From NCBI GenBank assembly GCA_003988855.1, contig QYAI01000148.1:28053-92052 (forward strand): a stretch of 64,000 nt of DNA, given 5' to 3'. Every line of letters begins with the position of its first letter. Positions within the stretch are counted from its first letter, which is position 1. A model generated the notes under the pieces. That model ran no database searches, was not told the DNA's origin, and saw only the letters and a list, made by a program, of their open reading frames with translations. Origin of the DNA: Arachnopeziza araneosa. Lineage: Eukaryota; Ascomycota; Leotiomycetes; Helotiales; Arachnopezizaceae. Position numbers and translations under genes: made by a program. Positions 11,262 through 23,502 of this stretch are shown here, one piece after another.

Positions 11262-12434
11262 TCATGCGCGGCTGACCTTTGTCTTACTCTCAGCAACAGA
11301 TATTGGTATCTCCGTCATAGCCGCGAGGCGAAATAGATGTCGAGCTTGCAAGTTGGTATCATAATCCACAGCTCCAGTATCTCAAAGCTGAATTAGCCGA
11401 ACTCGAATTTGAGCAGTGAGGACATGCTTACGAATTGTGGTCCGTCCATCAAACATAACCACAGAGTGCTTTTCCCAACGAATCCTCGCTTGAAAATCAT
11501 GGCCCATCCGAACATGGTCCATAAGAAATTTCGTAACAAACTCTGCCTCCAAATCTTTCAACCCAATAATTTCCTTGATAAACTCCATGTTTAAGAAAAG
11601 AGCTCTCTCCCCAGTAATAGGGTGAACACGCACAACTGGGTGATTAGAATCGATGGGGTCTGCCCGGACAGTTCCGTTTAATCTCTTTGCAAAACCAATC
11701 ATGTTCTCAGAGGTGTGAATGGCTCTCATACTTTCAAGCATCTGCTGAAAAGCTGGTGAAAGTCGTTGATACGCCGTCGACATGTCTGCGAACGCTGTGT
11801 CCCCGCCAACGTCTGGACAAGCCAAGATGCCAAGCATGACGTATCCAGGAGGCTGTCTCTCGTAACTGACATCGTGATGCCAAATCGTGGTTGTCATCTT
11901 GTGCTTCAAGAAGTGATCAATCTCTTCCTCGTTTCGATCTCGGTGGATAATGTGGAATTGCGGGAACCCTTTGACTGTTCCTGTAACCGGTTGTTTGCTA
12001 AGCTTGCCGTAGTGCTCCATAAAGTCTGCTTGGAAATGAGGGCCTTTCTTCAAGAAGCTGAGTTGATTTCGAAGTACTACGATCTTCCGCTCGGAGATCA
12101 AGAGGGCGAGCTCGTCTTTTGCTTCCTTTGAGAGAGCTTCCACTTTGACGCCTGTGAGAATCGTACCCATCCTAGGTGTGATGAGTTCGACCTTGACGCC
12201 ATCTCGGAAGAGATTTGGCATCTTTCTATCGGCGCGGAGTGCTGGATCGTGAAATTCGAACGTAGGGAAGTCGTCATGCCACAATCCTTCTTCCCACACA
12301 GGAAGATACTCAGGGAATTCCGTGCGACCCTCGGTACGTTGTTGGTCATCCTCGGGTGGTGCCTGGTACGGAAGATTAATATCATAGCTCACTTCGAGTT
12401 CCGGAATATCCTCGTTAAATCTACTGGGAGCCAT
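11262..12434 (-). CDS. TauD/TfdA-family Fe(II)/2-oxoglutarate dioxygenase
   Basis: An oxygenase expected to use Fe(II) and 2-oxoglutarate to hydroxylate, and often cleave, a small acid such as a sulfonate. Two exons, 12434-11432 and 11380-11262, give 373 residues. The iron-binding HxD is in 'IWHHDVSYERQPPGYV'. The distal histidine is recovered only with this splice: 'FDGRTTI' joins 'HTGAVDYDT' across a 51-base intron, restoring the family's usual His-x-Ala/Gly-x-x-Asp-Tyr context. Using the next AG (9 bases later) would lose the His. 'GGDTAFADMSTAYQRLSP' and the 2-oxoglutarate-binding Arg region near the C-terminus ('QARHLFRLA') also fit. Its position between a permease and an NRPS allows either a sulfur/nitrogen scavenging role or tailoring of the peptide. 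Substrate unknown. Confidence 0.9.
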
Positions 12435-14059
12435 ATTGAATTCACAAGGTCTGCACTGGTAATTTTTTGGATATACAAACGATGTATTTAAACTTCAACA
12501 ACACTGAGAATCTTGATAGTGTTGAAATACCGAACTGCTTGGAATATATAACTCAGTGAGAGATATTGGAAGATTGATCACCTGTTCGGAATGAGCCGGC
12601 GAAATTATGACATGTCAACGCTAAGTTGGTACCTTGCATTTTACCTCGCGCGACTTGCCCACCAAGATGGTCCAGAGCTCCTAAATGATTGTGACTATTC
12701 ATGAGTCGTACGATTAATCGGATTTTTAAGACTTTAGGGGCAGCAGGAGCCTGCTGGTGCTTGATCATAGGCTGTGTCGTATCCAAAGAACACTATTCTA
12801 AGTATAAAATACAGTGAAGATACACATCCCAGTCTTACCCCCACGTAAGTTTAGGTGCACTGTACTTACAACTTCCCAAAGGAACAGATAGGCTAAAAGT
12901 GAAGGCAAGTTTGGACCACGATATGAAACATTTTGGTCCTAGTTTAGTTTGTATTAAAGGTGGTTGTCATTTCCAAAACTGTTGACAAAACTTGTTGTTG
13001 GGCCTTTTGAAGAAAGAATGGACAACCAAAAAAAACTGGCTTGGCAGCTTCGATTCTTGTCAAAAGCAAAGAAAACGATAGACCAACCAAGACTCAAAAG
13101 CAAAAGCAGTTACAGGGCAGGAACGAGGCAGTATCGCAAGCAAAAGGTCCAATGCAGCAAATGATAATAGGCTGGCAGATAAAATTGAATCACATGAGGG
13201 CTGTGGCTTCAAATCCTTCCGAATAGCTACTGCTTCCATCTTTCCTCTCTTTGCTAACTTCAAATCAGTGTTACACCTGAGCCGTGCATTGTTGGTAAAC
13301 CTAAGCCGACGCGCGCTCATGCATAGCGTCAGCGGCAAAGCTCGCGTACCACGTATTTTTACGACTTATAATTGGCCGCATAAGCATGCATCTCAGCCGC
13401 TGCAAGGCTCCGAAAGGAATGCTCATACCGTAAATGGTCTTCAGCTCTGGGGGCTAGATCAGTCTCTGATCCTTCGGTGCAGTTCCAAAACCCCCGAGAA
13501 GAAGGGCTGACTATGCTGGTTTTCATGCCCATCCCGTGTTATGTCATGGTATCTGACGAAACATCTATGAAGCATGAATTAGGCAGCTTATCGCCGAAGA
13601 TTTCCGTTGTCTGTAAGGCTGATGAGAGGCGTGGTCAGTAAGTGTCTGCTTTTCATGTGCTGTGCCATTGGCACGGTTTTGGAACTTGTGTCAATCAAAA
13701 GAAAGAATCGCCATTCTTGATCCAGAGAAATCTGACCTACGGCCAGCATGTGCGCTAACATAGTAAAATTGGAAACTTGAAGCCTGTGGGGAAAGCGGCT
13801 TATCTTCAAACCAACGAGCTATAAAGATCCTGCTACTTTGCAAGAGTCTAGATTTATGGGAGTAGAGATAGACATAAACATACTGCTGCTGTTGACCCAA
13901 AGAAGACCAGATTTTCAAAAAATAGGCGCTTTTAGAAGGATGGAATCACACCAGCCTCGCATGCATATGCAAGCAGTACTCGGATATATGATATGTTGTG
14001 CGCGAGCTCTGCCCTATCCGGGACTGACACGTGGTCTGGTACATCCAACATCCTATACT
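12435..14059. other. Intergenic, no gene seen
   Basis: The region contains the dioxygenase promoter at its left end. ORFs at 12964-13164, 13268-13510 and 13691-13918 are short, lack motifs and overlap each other on both strands, so I regard them as chance. The stretch runs into the degenerate tandem repeat on its right. Confidence 0.4.
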
Positions 14060-14590
14060 CACCAATAATGCACAGCTCGAGTTAACGCCCGTGAGAAGCT
14101 GAAGGGAAGTACCAACAACACACAGCTCGTATCGCAAAAAATACCAACAATTCAAAAGCTCGGAGGTAACAAAGATCCGAAGCTATCTAGGTACCAACAA
14201 TGCATTGCGCGTCACGCACCGATGGAAGTTGGAAAAAAAACACCAACAATACGTTGCATAGCAAGGGTGGTCAAAGCGAAGCTTGAAGGAAATACAAACA
14301 ATGCACCAGTCATACCGCGCGACCAGAAGTTGCAGAAAATGGCCAATAATGCACTCAAATGTATCGCTGATTCGAAGTTAAATTGCTGGGATTTAATACC
14401 AACAATGCGCTCATGTCCATTTGAAGCTGAAAAGAATAACATTTCACACACGCTGATCCGGAGTTGAGTACTACCAAAAATACAGCCATGCTGATCTAAA
14501 GCTAAAGGTAAAAGAATCTAAAAAGGCACAACTTAAGCGTAACGCTCATCCAAAGCTGAAAAGAAGTACCAACAATGCACAGCACAAGTG
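14060..14590. repeat. Degenerate tandem repeat, period about 50 bp
   Basis: A core close to 'accaacaatgcac' recurs at about 14061, 14111, 14143, 14193, 14243, 14293, 14342, 14398, 14473 and 14568. Five of the nine steps are 49-50 bases; the others (32, 56, 75, 95) fit loss or insertion of material. A second, weaker element ('gaagctga', 'cgaagct', 'gaagttg') sits about 10-20 bases before most cores. The copies have diverged strongly, so this is an old minisatellite-like array. It lies between the dioxygenase and the NRPS 3' end, with no reading frame preserved through it. Confidence 0.7.
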
Positions 14591-15293
14591 TAAATCCGTC
14601 CCAAATTCACAAGGCGAAGGAACCTTCCTGTTCTGGAAACAGTAGTGGACGGTGATAAGCCCCCTCCTTGCGACTGATCACGGAGACACCGAGAATCCTC
14701 ACGACACAGTTGTGCAACTTTGAAATCAGGCAGCGTTCAGCTAGCATTCATATTTTGTAAGCACTCATAGATTTGTTCCTTTGAGCGGGTGAAGAGGATT
14801 GATGGTTCGAGTGTATGAGCCAATAGGCTAGGAGAACGACGATCCAGACCCAGGTTGTGAAAACCAAACGAGGCGTTTAGATTCATCACAATCCCGTTAT
14901 CTGTAAGGATTATAAATACGAGAGAAAATGATGTTGTATTGCTACCTAGATTGGCCGCCGTAATATCCTCTGTCACCGCTGAGTAAGCCTACCTAGTTAC
15001 CTGTCCTTTACCTCGAACTGTATCCATCACCGTCACGTGCCTGACATTATCTACCTACCCACGATTGAAATGTAGCTAATACTGTCATGAAAGATCCTTC
15101 GTTGGAAAATGGTTGCATTGACCTGAAACGTTGAAAGCAATAGAGTTTGTTTAAGGAAATGTTGTCATTTCGGAATCTTCTAGAAGACGAAGCTCTGTAT
15201 TACCAGCGCCCGATTATATACGAGCCCGTAATGGGTTTTGCTGATGGTGTTTGAGGAGTCTGAAATGTGATAAGCTGGAGTCTATCTCAAGGA
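14591..15293. other. Intergenic; may hold the last short exon of the NRPS
   Basis: No separate gene is supported. A possible third NRPS exon lies at 15259-15200 on the minus strand: a donor (gtaagt) after position 15309 and an acceptor (tttcag) before 15259 would replace the last five residues by a 19-residue tail ending at a TAA at 15200. Both versions keep the frame, and the sequence alone does not decide. Confidence 0.35.
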
Positions 15294-18200
15294 CTAAGCA
15301 AAACTTACCAGCATAGCTGCCTTAACCTTTGCCGATTCAGCAGCAATAGATTCCATCAGCACTGAGGTGTGGGCTAAAGTTTCATGGAGGGCGATATCTC
15401 CTATTTTTTGTTCTGCATCAGCGATTGCAAGCTGGTTAATGACGCTCTGAAATTGATCGAAATAGGTGTTCACTTGATCCGGAGAAATCAAATCCTTGTC
15501 GAAACTGGCTTCAAGCCCAATGCCATCCTTGGTGACGACGCAGTCAACTCGAATTGGTAAAGCAAAGCAAAGCTCCACCCATTTTGTTGGCAAATCAATC
15601 CCCTGTTGAATACCTACGTCTTTCTGTAAATCGCTCAACGGTGGGAGGATGTGGATTCGGAAGGAATTCTTGCAAGCAAGTGCAGCTTCCGGACTAAGTT
15701 TTGCGACATTGGCGAAGCCGAAATGCTCAAAGGAGTCTATGGTATTAAGCTCATCCTGTGCCCATCTAAGGAGGCTCTGTATTGTTTCCTCGGGTTTAAT
15801 GCGAATGAGGAACGGAATAGCAGTTATGGTAGGAGCGGTCAAGTCCATAACACCAGGTATGGGAGCGTTTCGGCCGTGACGTAGAATGTCAAGAACGACA
15901 GCCTCCTCATTTACGGCTCTAGAGTAGACGATTGCCCATGCTACTTCAATCATAGTGGAGGTTGTAACAACGGATCTCTCGTTTTTCGATAGCTGAAAAT
16001 CGCGATTGAATCTGGAATCGGGGAATACTTGATGGCCTTCTGGTACGATGACAAAAGGCTGCGATTTCGCTCCAGCTATATGCGATTGCCAAAAAGTACG
16101 AGCAGCTGCCTTGTAGGATTCCTGAACCACGCTTTGGATGTATTGACTGAATTTCGGGCCAGTAGCAGTGGAGACACCATGATGATAAGCGTGGTCTCTA
16201 TCTTTCATCAATACATGGAGTGACCAAGCGTCATAAGAAGAATGCTGTGCAGTAAAGACACAAAAACGTTTTCCAAGGCGGTGGTCATTCACAATACAGA
16301 AACGCTGCAGTCGATCTCCAAGGCCCATGATTGCATTTCGATCTACCCTGAGGTAAGCTTCCAGTGAGGGCTCTAGTTGCCAATCCAATCCTGTTTTCAA
16401 CACTACATTGAAAGTCCCCAAGGGGCTGCGGATGATCCGGGTTCGGAGAATTTCGTGGGCTATCGCCACAGAATCCCATGCTGCACGAAACCTGTCCACG
16501 TCAAGCGAGTCCGGCATATCGTAGACAATCTGGACTTGATGCTCCCGGGTGTTGCCGCCATCAATCCAGTATATCTGTTGCGATGTACATGGATAAATGT
16601 CTTGGACATCTTCAATCATTGTCTTGCACTGAGAGGCGGCTTCTTGGCGGAGATGCTCGACATCTGCGGTGTTCAAGAGGGAGAAAGGCAGGACCTCCGA
16701 CACCTCCTTAACCTCTTCACGTACTGCTAACGCCATCTGAGACAAGATTGGGTTCTTGAATATCGCGTCCACTGTGACGGACAACCCTTTCTGACGCGCT
16801 GCCGCCACAAGTCTCATTGCTCCCACACTGTCGCCTCCTCGTCGGAAGAAGTTATCATTCTTCCCAACTTGTGTCACTGTGAGTAGCTGCTCCCAAAGGC
16901 CAGCTAGACGCTTTTCCATGATGGTTGTAGGTGGTAATTTGGTGATTTCGACCTGCAAGAAACCTGAAAGCTGTTCAATCGCTAGGTCCGCGACGAGACT
17001 TTGAAGTTTCTTGCGATCAACCTTGAAGGAGAGCGTACGAGGTATCTTCGAGATCGGGATGAATAGAGGTGGGACCATGTAACTGGGTAAAACTAGGTAC
17101 AATTTCATTTTCAGCCCCATAACCATGGTCCTAAATACTTCGAGCAGTGCTGGCGAATTGACAATTTCCGAGCTATCCATCCCGCTCGTTTCGATGTTGC
17201 CGTGTAAATTAATGAATGCACCGATGACTATGAACGCAGCAAGCTTTACTTGTCCATTGACTTTGATTGCCGATACCACAGACTCAACAGGCTTGGATAG
17301 ACATGCTTGTATTTGATATTCCACCTCTCCTGGCTCGATCCTCTGTCCCCGTAACTTGACCTGGCCGTCGTCTTTTCGTCCTTCGAACCTTATGAGGCCG
17401 TCGGTGGTGTAGCGGGCAAGATCACCTGTGCGGTAGAATCGCCGTGGTGCAGTTGACATTGGTTGTATCCAGGTGGGATTATGAATAAATGCTACCTTCG
17501 TCCCATCGTCGTTGTTCAGGTATTTCCGTGCCAGGATTGGCCCTTCAATCAAGATTTCGCCAACAGTGCCGATGGGAGCTAGGACATTAGGATCTTCTTC
17601 ATTTGTGATCCAGATTTGAGCTCCAACCCCTTTCCCAATTATGCTCGCATCAGCGTTCCGCTGTAGATTTGGCTGGCCAGTAGAATGAATTGTACACTCA
17701 GCAGGACCACTAAACAAAACTTAGGATTAGCATTGTGTCTAGAGTAGAAATCGGGAAAAAAACACTGCATGCAGGTCTTAGACACCACTCACTACATATT
17801 GATGAGATTCACGTGCTCCGACCATCTCTCCACAACGTCTTTTGTCAATGGTTCTCCCGCGACAACAAGGACTTTCAAGCTTTTGAGGTCTTGTGGAGAT
17901 AGGTGGCCAACGACGGAAGCCGTGATACTTAAAACATTGGCCTTCATTGACTGAATCGCACCCGCAAAATTATTCATACGGTCGTGTTCGGATGGTATGC
18001 AAATTATGCCTCCATGCATAAGTGTGACGAAGATGTCGCTGAGACTAATGTCAAAATTGTATGCAGCAAACTGAAAAACTCGTGAGTCAGGGCCAAGATT
18101 GATCATTCTCCCGTGATGTCGACCAGAAGTGCAAATCGCGGAATGTTCAAGCATGATCTGTTTGGGCTTTCCTGTCGATCCAGAGGTAGCGATAATGAAC

Positions 18201-19495
18201 GCGACATTGTTAGGAACAACCTTAGAGGAAGCAGTAGTTGCTGAGATGTCGAAGGCATCCTTAGATAGTGTGCTGAGCAGTGCATCATCGACAACGAGTG
18301 TGGGCTTCACACCCTCAAATGTTTGCTGGCTTGATTCCGATGTCAGGACTATGCTGGCGCAATTTTCTCCTAAATCTTCGATGAGTGTTCTTAGACGATT
18401 GACTGGGTGTGCAGGGCTCAGAGGTACGCAAGCTCCTCCGGCCTTGAGGATTGCGAGCATGGCCACAATCGCAAATTTGCTCTTCTCAAAACAAACGGGA
18501 ACTAGTATTTCCGGTCCAGCATTTGAGTGAATAATAAGGTAGGAAGACAATCTAGACGATAAGTTATCGAGTTCTCCATAGCTTAGCTCGCCATCCCAAG
18601 AGCAAATTGCGAGATGGTCTCGATCCATCAATGTGCGGGCTTTGATAAGATCGTGAACCAGATATTCATGCGAACTGGGGACGCTTGAATTCCATGAAAA
18701 TATCTGCTCCAAATCGGCAATGCCAGGGGACTGGGCATCAGATATACGTGAATAAGAGTCTTCGAGACAGAGATGGTGAATAATATGCTCAAATTGTAAG
18801 AGCATCTGTTGAACCTGCTGTTCACCGAGAAGGACTGAGTCGTATGTAGCCTTGAGCTGCGCTTTGATCGAGGAGCTTGAACAAGCTGTAAGCTCGCACT
18901 TCAATGTAAGGCCACAACCCAGCGATGAATTATTGCCTCTAGAGAGAGCCTTTTGTGTTGATAAAATAATCAGTATGGTACGGAAATCACAGGCTGCCTT
19001 TGCCTCGGGACTCATTTGCTCTATCTCTGATAGATCGAGCTGCTTGAAGTGCTGCGCCTCTATAGACTGCTCTTGAATACTCGCAAGCAACTCATAGGAA
19101 AGTTTGTCTCTCTGATAGTTCATCCTGAACGGAATAGTCGTGAGTATCGGGTCATCAATCCCACCGACAGATTGAGCGTCCAGCGTTAACCCAGTTATCA
19201 CATCGTTTGAATTCGAGTATAGACCGATCAGCAACGCCCATGCAACCTTCACAATCGTAGTGGTTGTCAATGTGCTTCGAGATTGTCGGTACAATGATAC
19301 TTGATACTCAAGTGTAGCATTGCCTACTGGTCGGTACGTCGGAGAAGGAAAGCGAGGAAATGAAGCAGCCGGAGCGTCCTTCAGAAGGCGAGTCCAGAAC
19401 ATCTTTGAGGTCTCCATATTATCCAAGTGACCAGCCGTGGCATTTCCGTTGCTGAGATTGTCTGCTGTGCTCATTGTGAATGAATCCAAATTCAT
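15294..19495 (-). CDS. Short non-ribosomal peptide synthetase: partial C - A - T - C
   Basis: Cytosolic assembly-line enzyme. Exons 19495-17793 and 17709-15294 give about 1372 residues; splicing rebuilds the A5 motif 'NMYGPAECTIHSTGQ'. Domains in order: the C-terminal half of a condensation domain only (about residues 28-260, no HHxxxDG motif); an adenylation domain with A3 'IIATSGSTGKPK', A7 'YRTGDLARYTTDG', A8 'VKLRGQRIEPGEVE' and A10 'PRTLSFKVDRKKL'; a thiolation domain ('NFFRRGGDSVGAMRL'); then a full-length condensation domain. In the latter, HHxxxDG is replaced by 'QHSSYDA', which keeps the catalytic His and the Asp but changes the first His and the Gly. Aligned by eye to GrsA, the specificity residues read about D-I-S-S-V-A-M-I-H-K, so the substrate is not assignable. 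No thioesterase or reductase is present, and the terminal C may release or cyclise the product. Upstream DNA shows no missing N-terminal half. Confidence 0.88.
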
Positions 19496-21082
19496 CAAAA
19501 CCTGATCAGAGTATAGAATATCGAGTTTGGAAGTATCTGAACAGTGAGAGGCACACCAAAGAAGATTTGAGTGGTAGAGAGTAGGGCAAAGCTAGTGCTT
19601 GATATCTGCCAAGGAGAGCATCCAACTTGAATCTCACTCTAGTTCTGCACCACTTCCGATCTGCTTGAGTATACCTACAGCTAGTGACGGGCTGGTGGCG
19701 GGCCGGTGTGTGAAGCTTTACTCTTGAGCTGACATTGTGGTACTGTATGAGTGGTGAGTTCCAGCCGTATCGTATCCTGCATCCTCTTGAGTTGGTAGCC
19801 TGGAACATGTGAACAACCATGGACGTGATTTTTGCCCTTTGAAGTCGCGTTGGTGGCACATGGCTGCATGGATGGGGAGAATGAAAGGCAAAATAATGAC
19901 CGAGACTGCAGGCGGTTTGTTTCAGACGCATTGTAAAAAGATTGTATTCAGTGAGTTGTGTTGGTTGGATGAAGGCCCTGGTCAAAGGTCAGGAAGTTAC
20001 AGTGTGTAAGCCCTATAATTCCAGGCTTCAGGGCCTGTGTTGTAACGGGAGTAGCTCGTTTTAAAGTCCTTCGAGTCTCTGACAAACTCAAATAAACCCA
20101 CAATTCGAGTCCTTAAAATATGAGTGAGACTGAAGCCGTTAGCTAAGGAAATGTCAGCGCTTAACTAGAGTCAATATGCCACGCTTCAATAGGTAGTCTA
20201 TCGGGTACCCACAGGAAATTTCCGTAAAGTTGCGTCTTGATAAGAAGTTGTTAAATTTTATATGAGCTGTTGAGACAGATAGTGCGGTCGAGGTTGTTCA
20301 CGAATTCTAGCTAACATTTACATTTTCACATCTGAGTTGCACTTAAACAGGGATGGCATAGGCCATAGGTACCAATCTGAGTACCCGTTCACATTGCGCA
20401 GCTTAATATCGGTAACCGAACAGAGCAATTAGCAAAGTGAGATTGATGACTCAGAAAACAAGGGTAGTCAAGATCGATGTAACGCTGCTTATCGTGGTGC
20501 AAACCGCCTGTGTTGGGGTTAAGAGCCGGTTGGCTACTAGAATATATATTATCAGATGCCACCAGAAGAATTCCTGCCTTGTCTAGATCCTGCAGCATGC
20601 GTTCTTGACGCCACCTCCTCAGTTATGCAGAGTGACTTTCCTATTTCGTTACGACATACATCGTTGGTTGTACTTACGCTGCAGATTACAAGGTCATATC
20701 CAGAAGTACTGCGTAATCCATCACACCGAAAAGCATGGACGATATCACAAAGCAGAGCTACGGACGGAACACAACGGAGTCAGCAATTTTGATATTGTCT
20801 CGAACTCACATCCACTCTTGATCTGGGCTTGTAGATGAGGCCCAGGTTAACAAGCGCCTGTGGCGCCAGAAAATATATTAGTCAGCATCACTGATGATTG
20901 ATCATACTCGCTTGTGGCGAAATTCCCTCATATGGCTTCTAAGTATTTGCAAAGGACTACTATCCAACGATGCTCAATGTCGAGTTCATTTCTGCAACGT
21001 CAACAATAGTAGCCACAGAAAAGAAAGAATTTTCCAAGTGATCTGCGAGCGCTGTTTGAATCGCCATAAAAGGGCCTCAAGT
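19496..21082. other. Divergent intergenic region between NRPS and MFS exporter
   Basis: No supported gene. The region must hold both the NRPS promoter (leftward) and the MFS promoter (rightward), which favours coordinated control of the pair. A motif similar to the palindrome near 1354 occurs at 20022-20036. The ORFs at 19506-19985 (-) and 20556-20838 (+) show no family signal. Confidence 0.4.
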
Positions 21083-22887
21083 ATGGCCCAACCGACAGAA
21101 AATAACCGTGCAGATGAAGTTCAAGACAGGAAAAAAGAAATATCAACAAACCGCTTGGCGCTCATTTTGGGCGGTTTATGGGTAATTATATACGCTTACT
21201 CTTATTATTGCGCTTAGGTGATGACTGTTACAGTTTGGATTGCTGATTGTCGTGATGGGTAATTCATAAATCGACTAGAGACTGGCGGACTTTCGGCTGA
21301 TTTACAACAGATGATACCATGATGGGAACTATTTCCGGACCTGTCTCGTCCTCGTTCAATTCACTCTCCAAAATTTCGTGGATACAAACATTGTTTCCAA
21401 TAGGTGCTTCGATTGCACAACCTCTAAGTGGGCATTTGACAGACATATATGGCAGAAGAAAGGGGTTGGTATTGTGTTACATTCTATTTGCCGCCGGAAC
21501 TCTGTTATGTGGCCTGGCTCCCGTTATTGGCGTATTTCTTCTGGGCCGATTACTTCAAGGAATGGGAGGTGGTGCCATTGTCTCGATCACAAATTTTATC
21601 GAGACAGATCTTGTACCTTTAAGAAAGAGGGCGTTTATTGAAGGTCTCGGAAATATCTGTTATGGAGTTATATTCGCCTTAGGTGGTGTGTATGGCGGAG
21701 GGGTAAATGGAGCAATTGGATGGAGATGGGCATTTCTCATTCTTCCGCCAGTTGTAGTCTTGAACGGAGTACTGGTGTTTTTCACTGTCAAGATCAACCA
21801 GAAAAAGACGGAAGCTTCGTTATTACGCCACATCGACTACTTCGGAGGCTTCACTCTTGTCGTTGCAATCATATTCCTTCAGTTAGCATTGAATTCTGGT
21901 GGAAATATCGTAGGTTGGGGCAGCCCACTCGTCGTCACTTCACTGATCGTGGCTGGTATCAGCTTTGGTATCTTCGTATACTGGGATCTTTGCAAAGCAA
22001 GCAACCCAGCAATACCCCTTCGATCTATGTTACAGCGGACCGTTGCATCATCTCAGCTCAGCTTCTTTTTTGCAAGTGCGGCGAACATCAGCATCCTCTT
22101 CTACGTGCCGATCTATCTCCAAACCCTGGGGTACTCAACAGGAGCTGCAGGCCTACGATTTGTTCCAATGGCAGCTGGGATCGCCGCCAGCTCGGCCATT
22201 ACTGGACGAATTGTGGAGAAAACTGCACGGTACTACTGGGTGAACATTCCAGTACAGATTTGCTACATCCTAGGGATAGCACTCCTTTGCAGCATGAATC
22301 AACACACTCCAGCATGGTGTATTTTCGTGTACCTCGGCATTGTAGGTATAGGATCCGGTGGCGCTTTCGTCACTCGATTGATGGGTGTCTTGAGCTCGGT
22401 CCAAGACGAGAAACAGGCAACCATACAAGCTGCCTCGTGGACCATTGAATCGACTGGCTTAGCTATAGGCATCACCATTGCATCAACAGTCTTCCAGAAG
22501 CTTTCATTTAGTCATCTAAAGACCCTTCTGGCAGACAATCCGGCTCTTCTGAACATGGTTACAACGAATTTTGAAAGTTTGAAGACTCTTCCAAGTGCAC
22601 AGAAACAAGACGTTATTGATATTTATGTGAGAGCCATAAAAGGAGTTTTCTTCCTCTGCTTGGCAGAGGTCGTGTTTGCCGCGTTCATAAGCTTTTTGAT
22701 GAAGAACAACGAGCTCGTAGATGAGCCGGAAGTGATCCAAGGGGAATCGGTATCACAAGCAACCGAGACAGAGCTGCAAGTCCTCGAAGTGACCGTGACG
22801 AAGGAGGTCACTCAGACTCGCGAACGGAAAAACGCCACCGCAGGCACCACCCAGAAAGCCCCGGCAGCAGACCAGTTCTGGAGTTGA
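21083..22887 (+). CDS. MFS drug/toxin-type exporter (14-TM DHA2 group)
   Basis: Plasma-membrane proton antiporter. Exons 21083-21181, 21234-21258 (25 bases) and 21311-22887 give 566 residues. The small exon choice restores the first transmembrane helix and its family motif: 'LALILGGLW', then 'FGLLIVVMDDTMMG'. Motif A appears as 'GHLTDIYGRRKGLV', motif B-like sequence as 'LLGRLLQGMGGGAIVS' and motif C-like as 'GAIGWRWAFLILP'. About fourteen hydrophobic segments fit the DHA2 group. The C-terminal 50 residues are hydrophilic and Glu/Thr-rich, cytosolic by family topology. Being divergent from the NRPS, it is the natural candidate to export that peptide or to confer self-resistance; this is inference from position. 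Confidence 0.88.
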
Positions 22888-23502
22888 GAGAGAGATTTTT
22901 GATTTTTGAGATATCGTGGAATTACGGAAAAGGAGGGTGTCAAATTTGAAAACGATTGATCCGAAGCAAGTGGCACGGGACCGCCGATTAAGGGAATCAA
23001 AACCTTGGGCTAGCACATACTCTTTCTGAATATTTCAATGATTTAACTCTATAAAAATACTTAGACAAGGGTAAATAGGCTGAAGGTTGGCCATAATTAT
23101 TCAAATCTCGAGTTTTTCTTAGCTTCAACCGGCGGGGTGGCTGCTTTTATCAGTATTTTGAGCTGCTATCTGGCGAAAAGCAATGAAAAGTAGCAAGAAC
23201 AATGTATTTCACGAAAATAGAGATGCTCCATTACCAAGTAGTTAGTGAGTTTTTCGGCCTTGATGTATCTGGTTTGAAAATGACACTCGAGTTAGATTAC
23301 AAAGATAAAGACTTTTTCATCTTTCTCTTTTTCTTAGCAACCAAAGACCTCTCTTCCTCCTCCTTTGCCCACATTTCTCTTATACAATATATAACCTTGA
23401 AAGGATATTCCAATGTTAATCCCACCTTCGCTCAATTTAGCTACCCTGCCCTCGAAGCTGTAGACCCAGCTATGTCATCTACTTCTTCAATATCTAAAAG
23501 AT

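Noticed and set aside
19506..19985. 159-codon ORF upstream of the NRPS as a source of the missing C-domain half
   Set aside because: The translation has no condensation-domain motif (no HHxxxDG-like site) and is in a different frame without a clear intron.
21720..22448. 242-codon ORF in another frame of the MFS gene
   Set aside because: Shadow frame; the MFS frame has all transmembrane segments and motifs.
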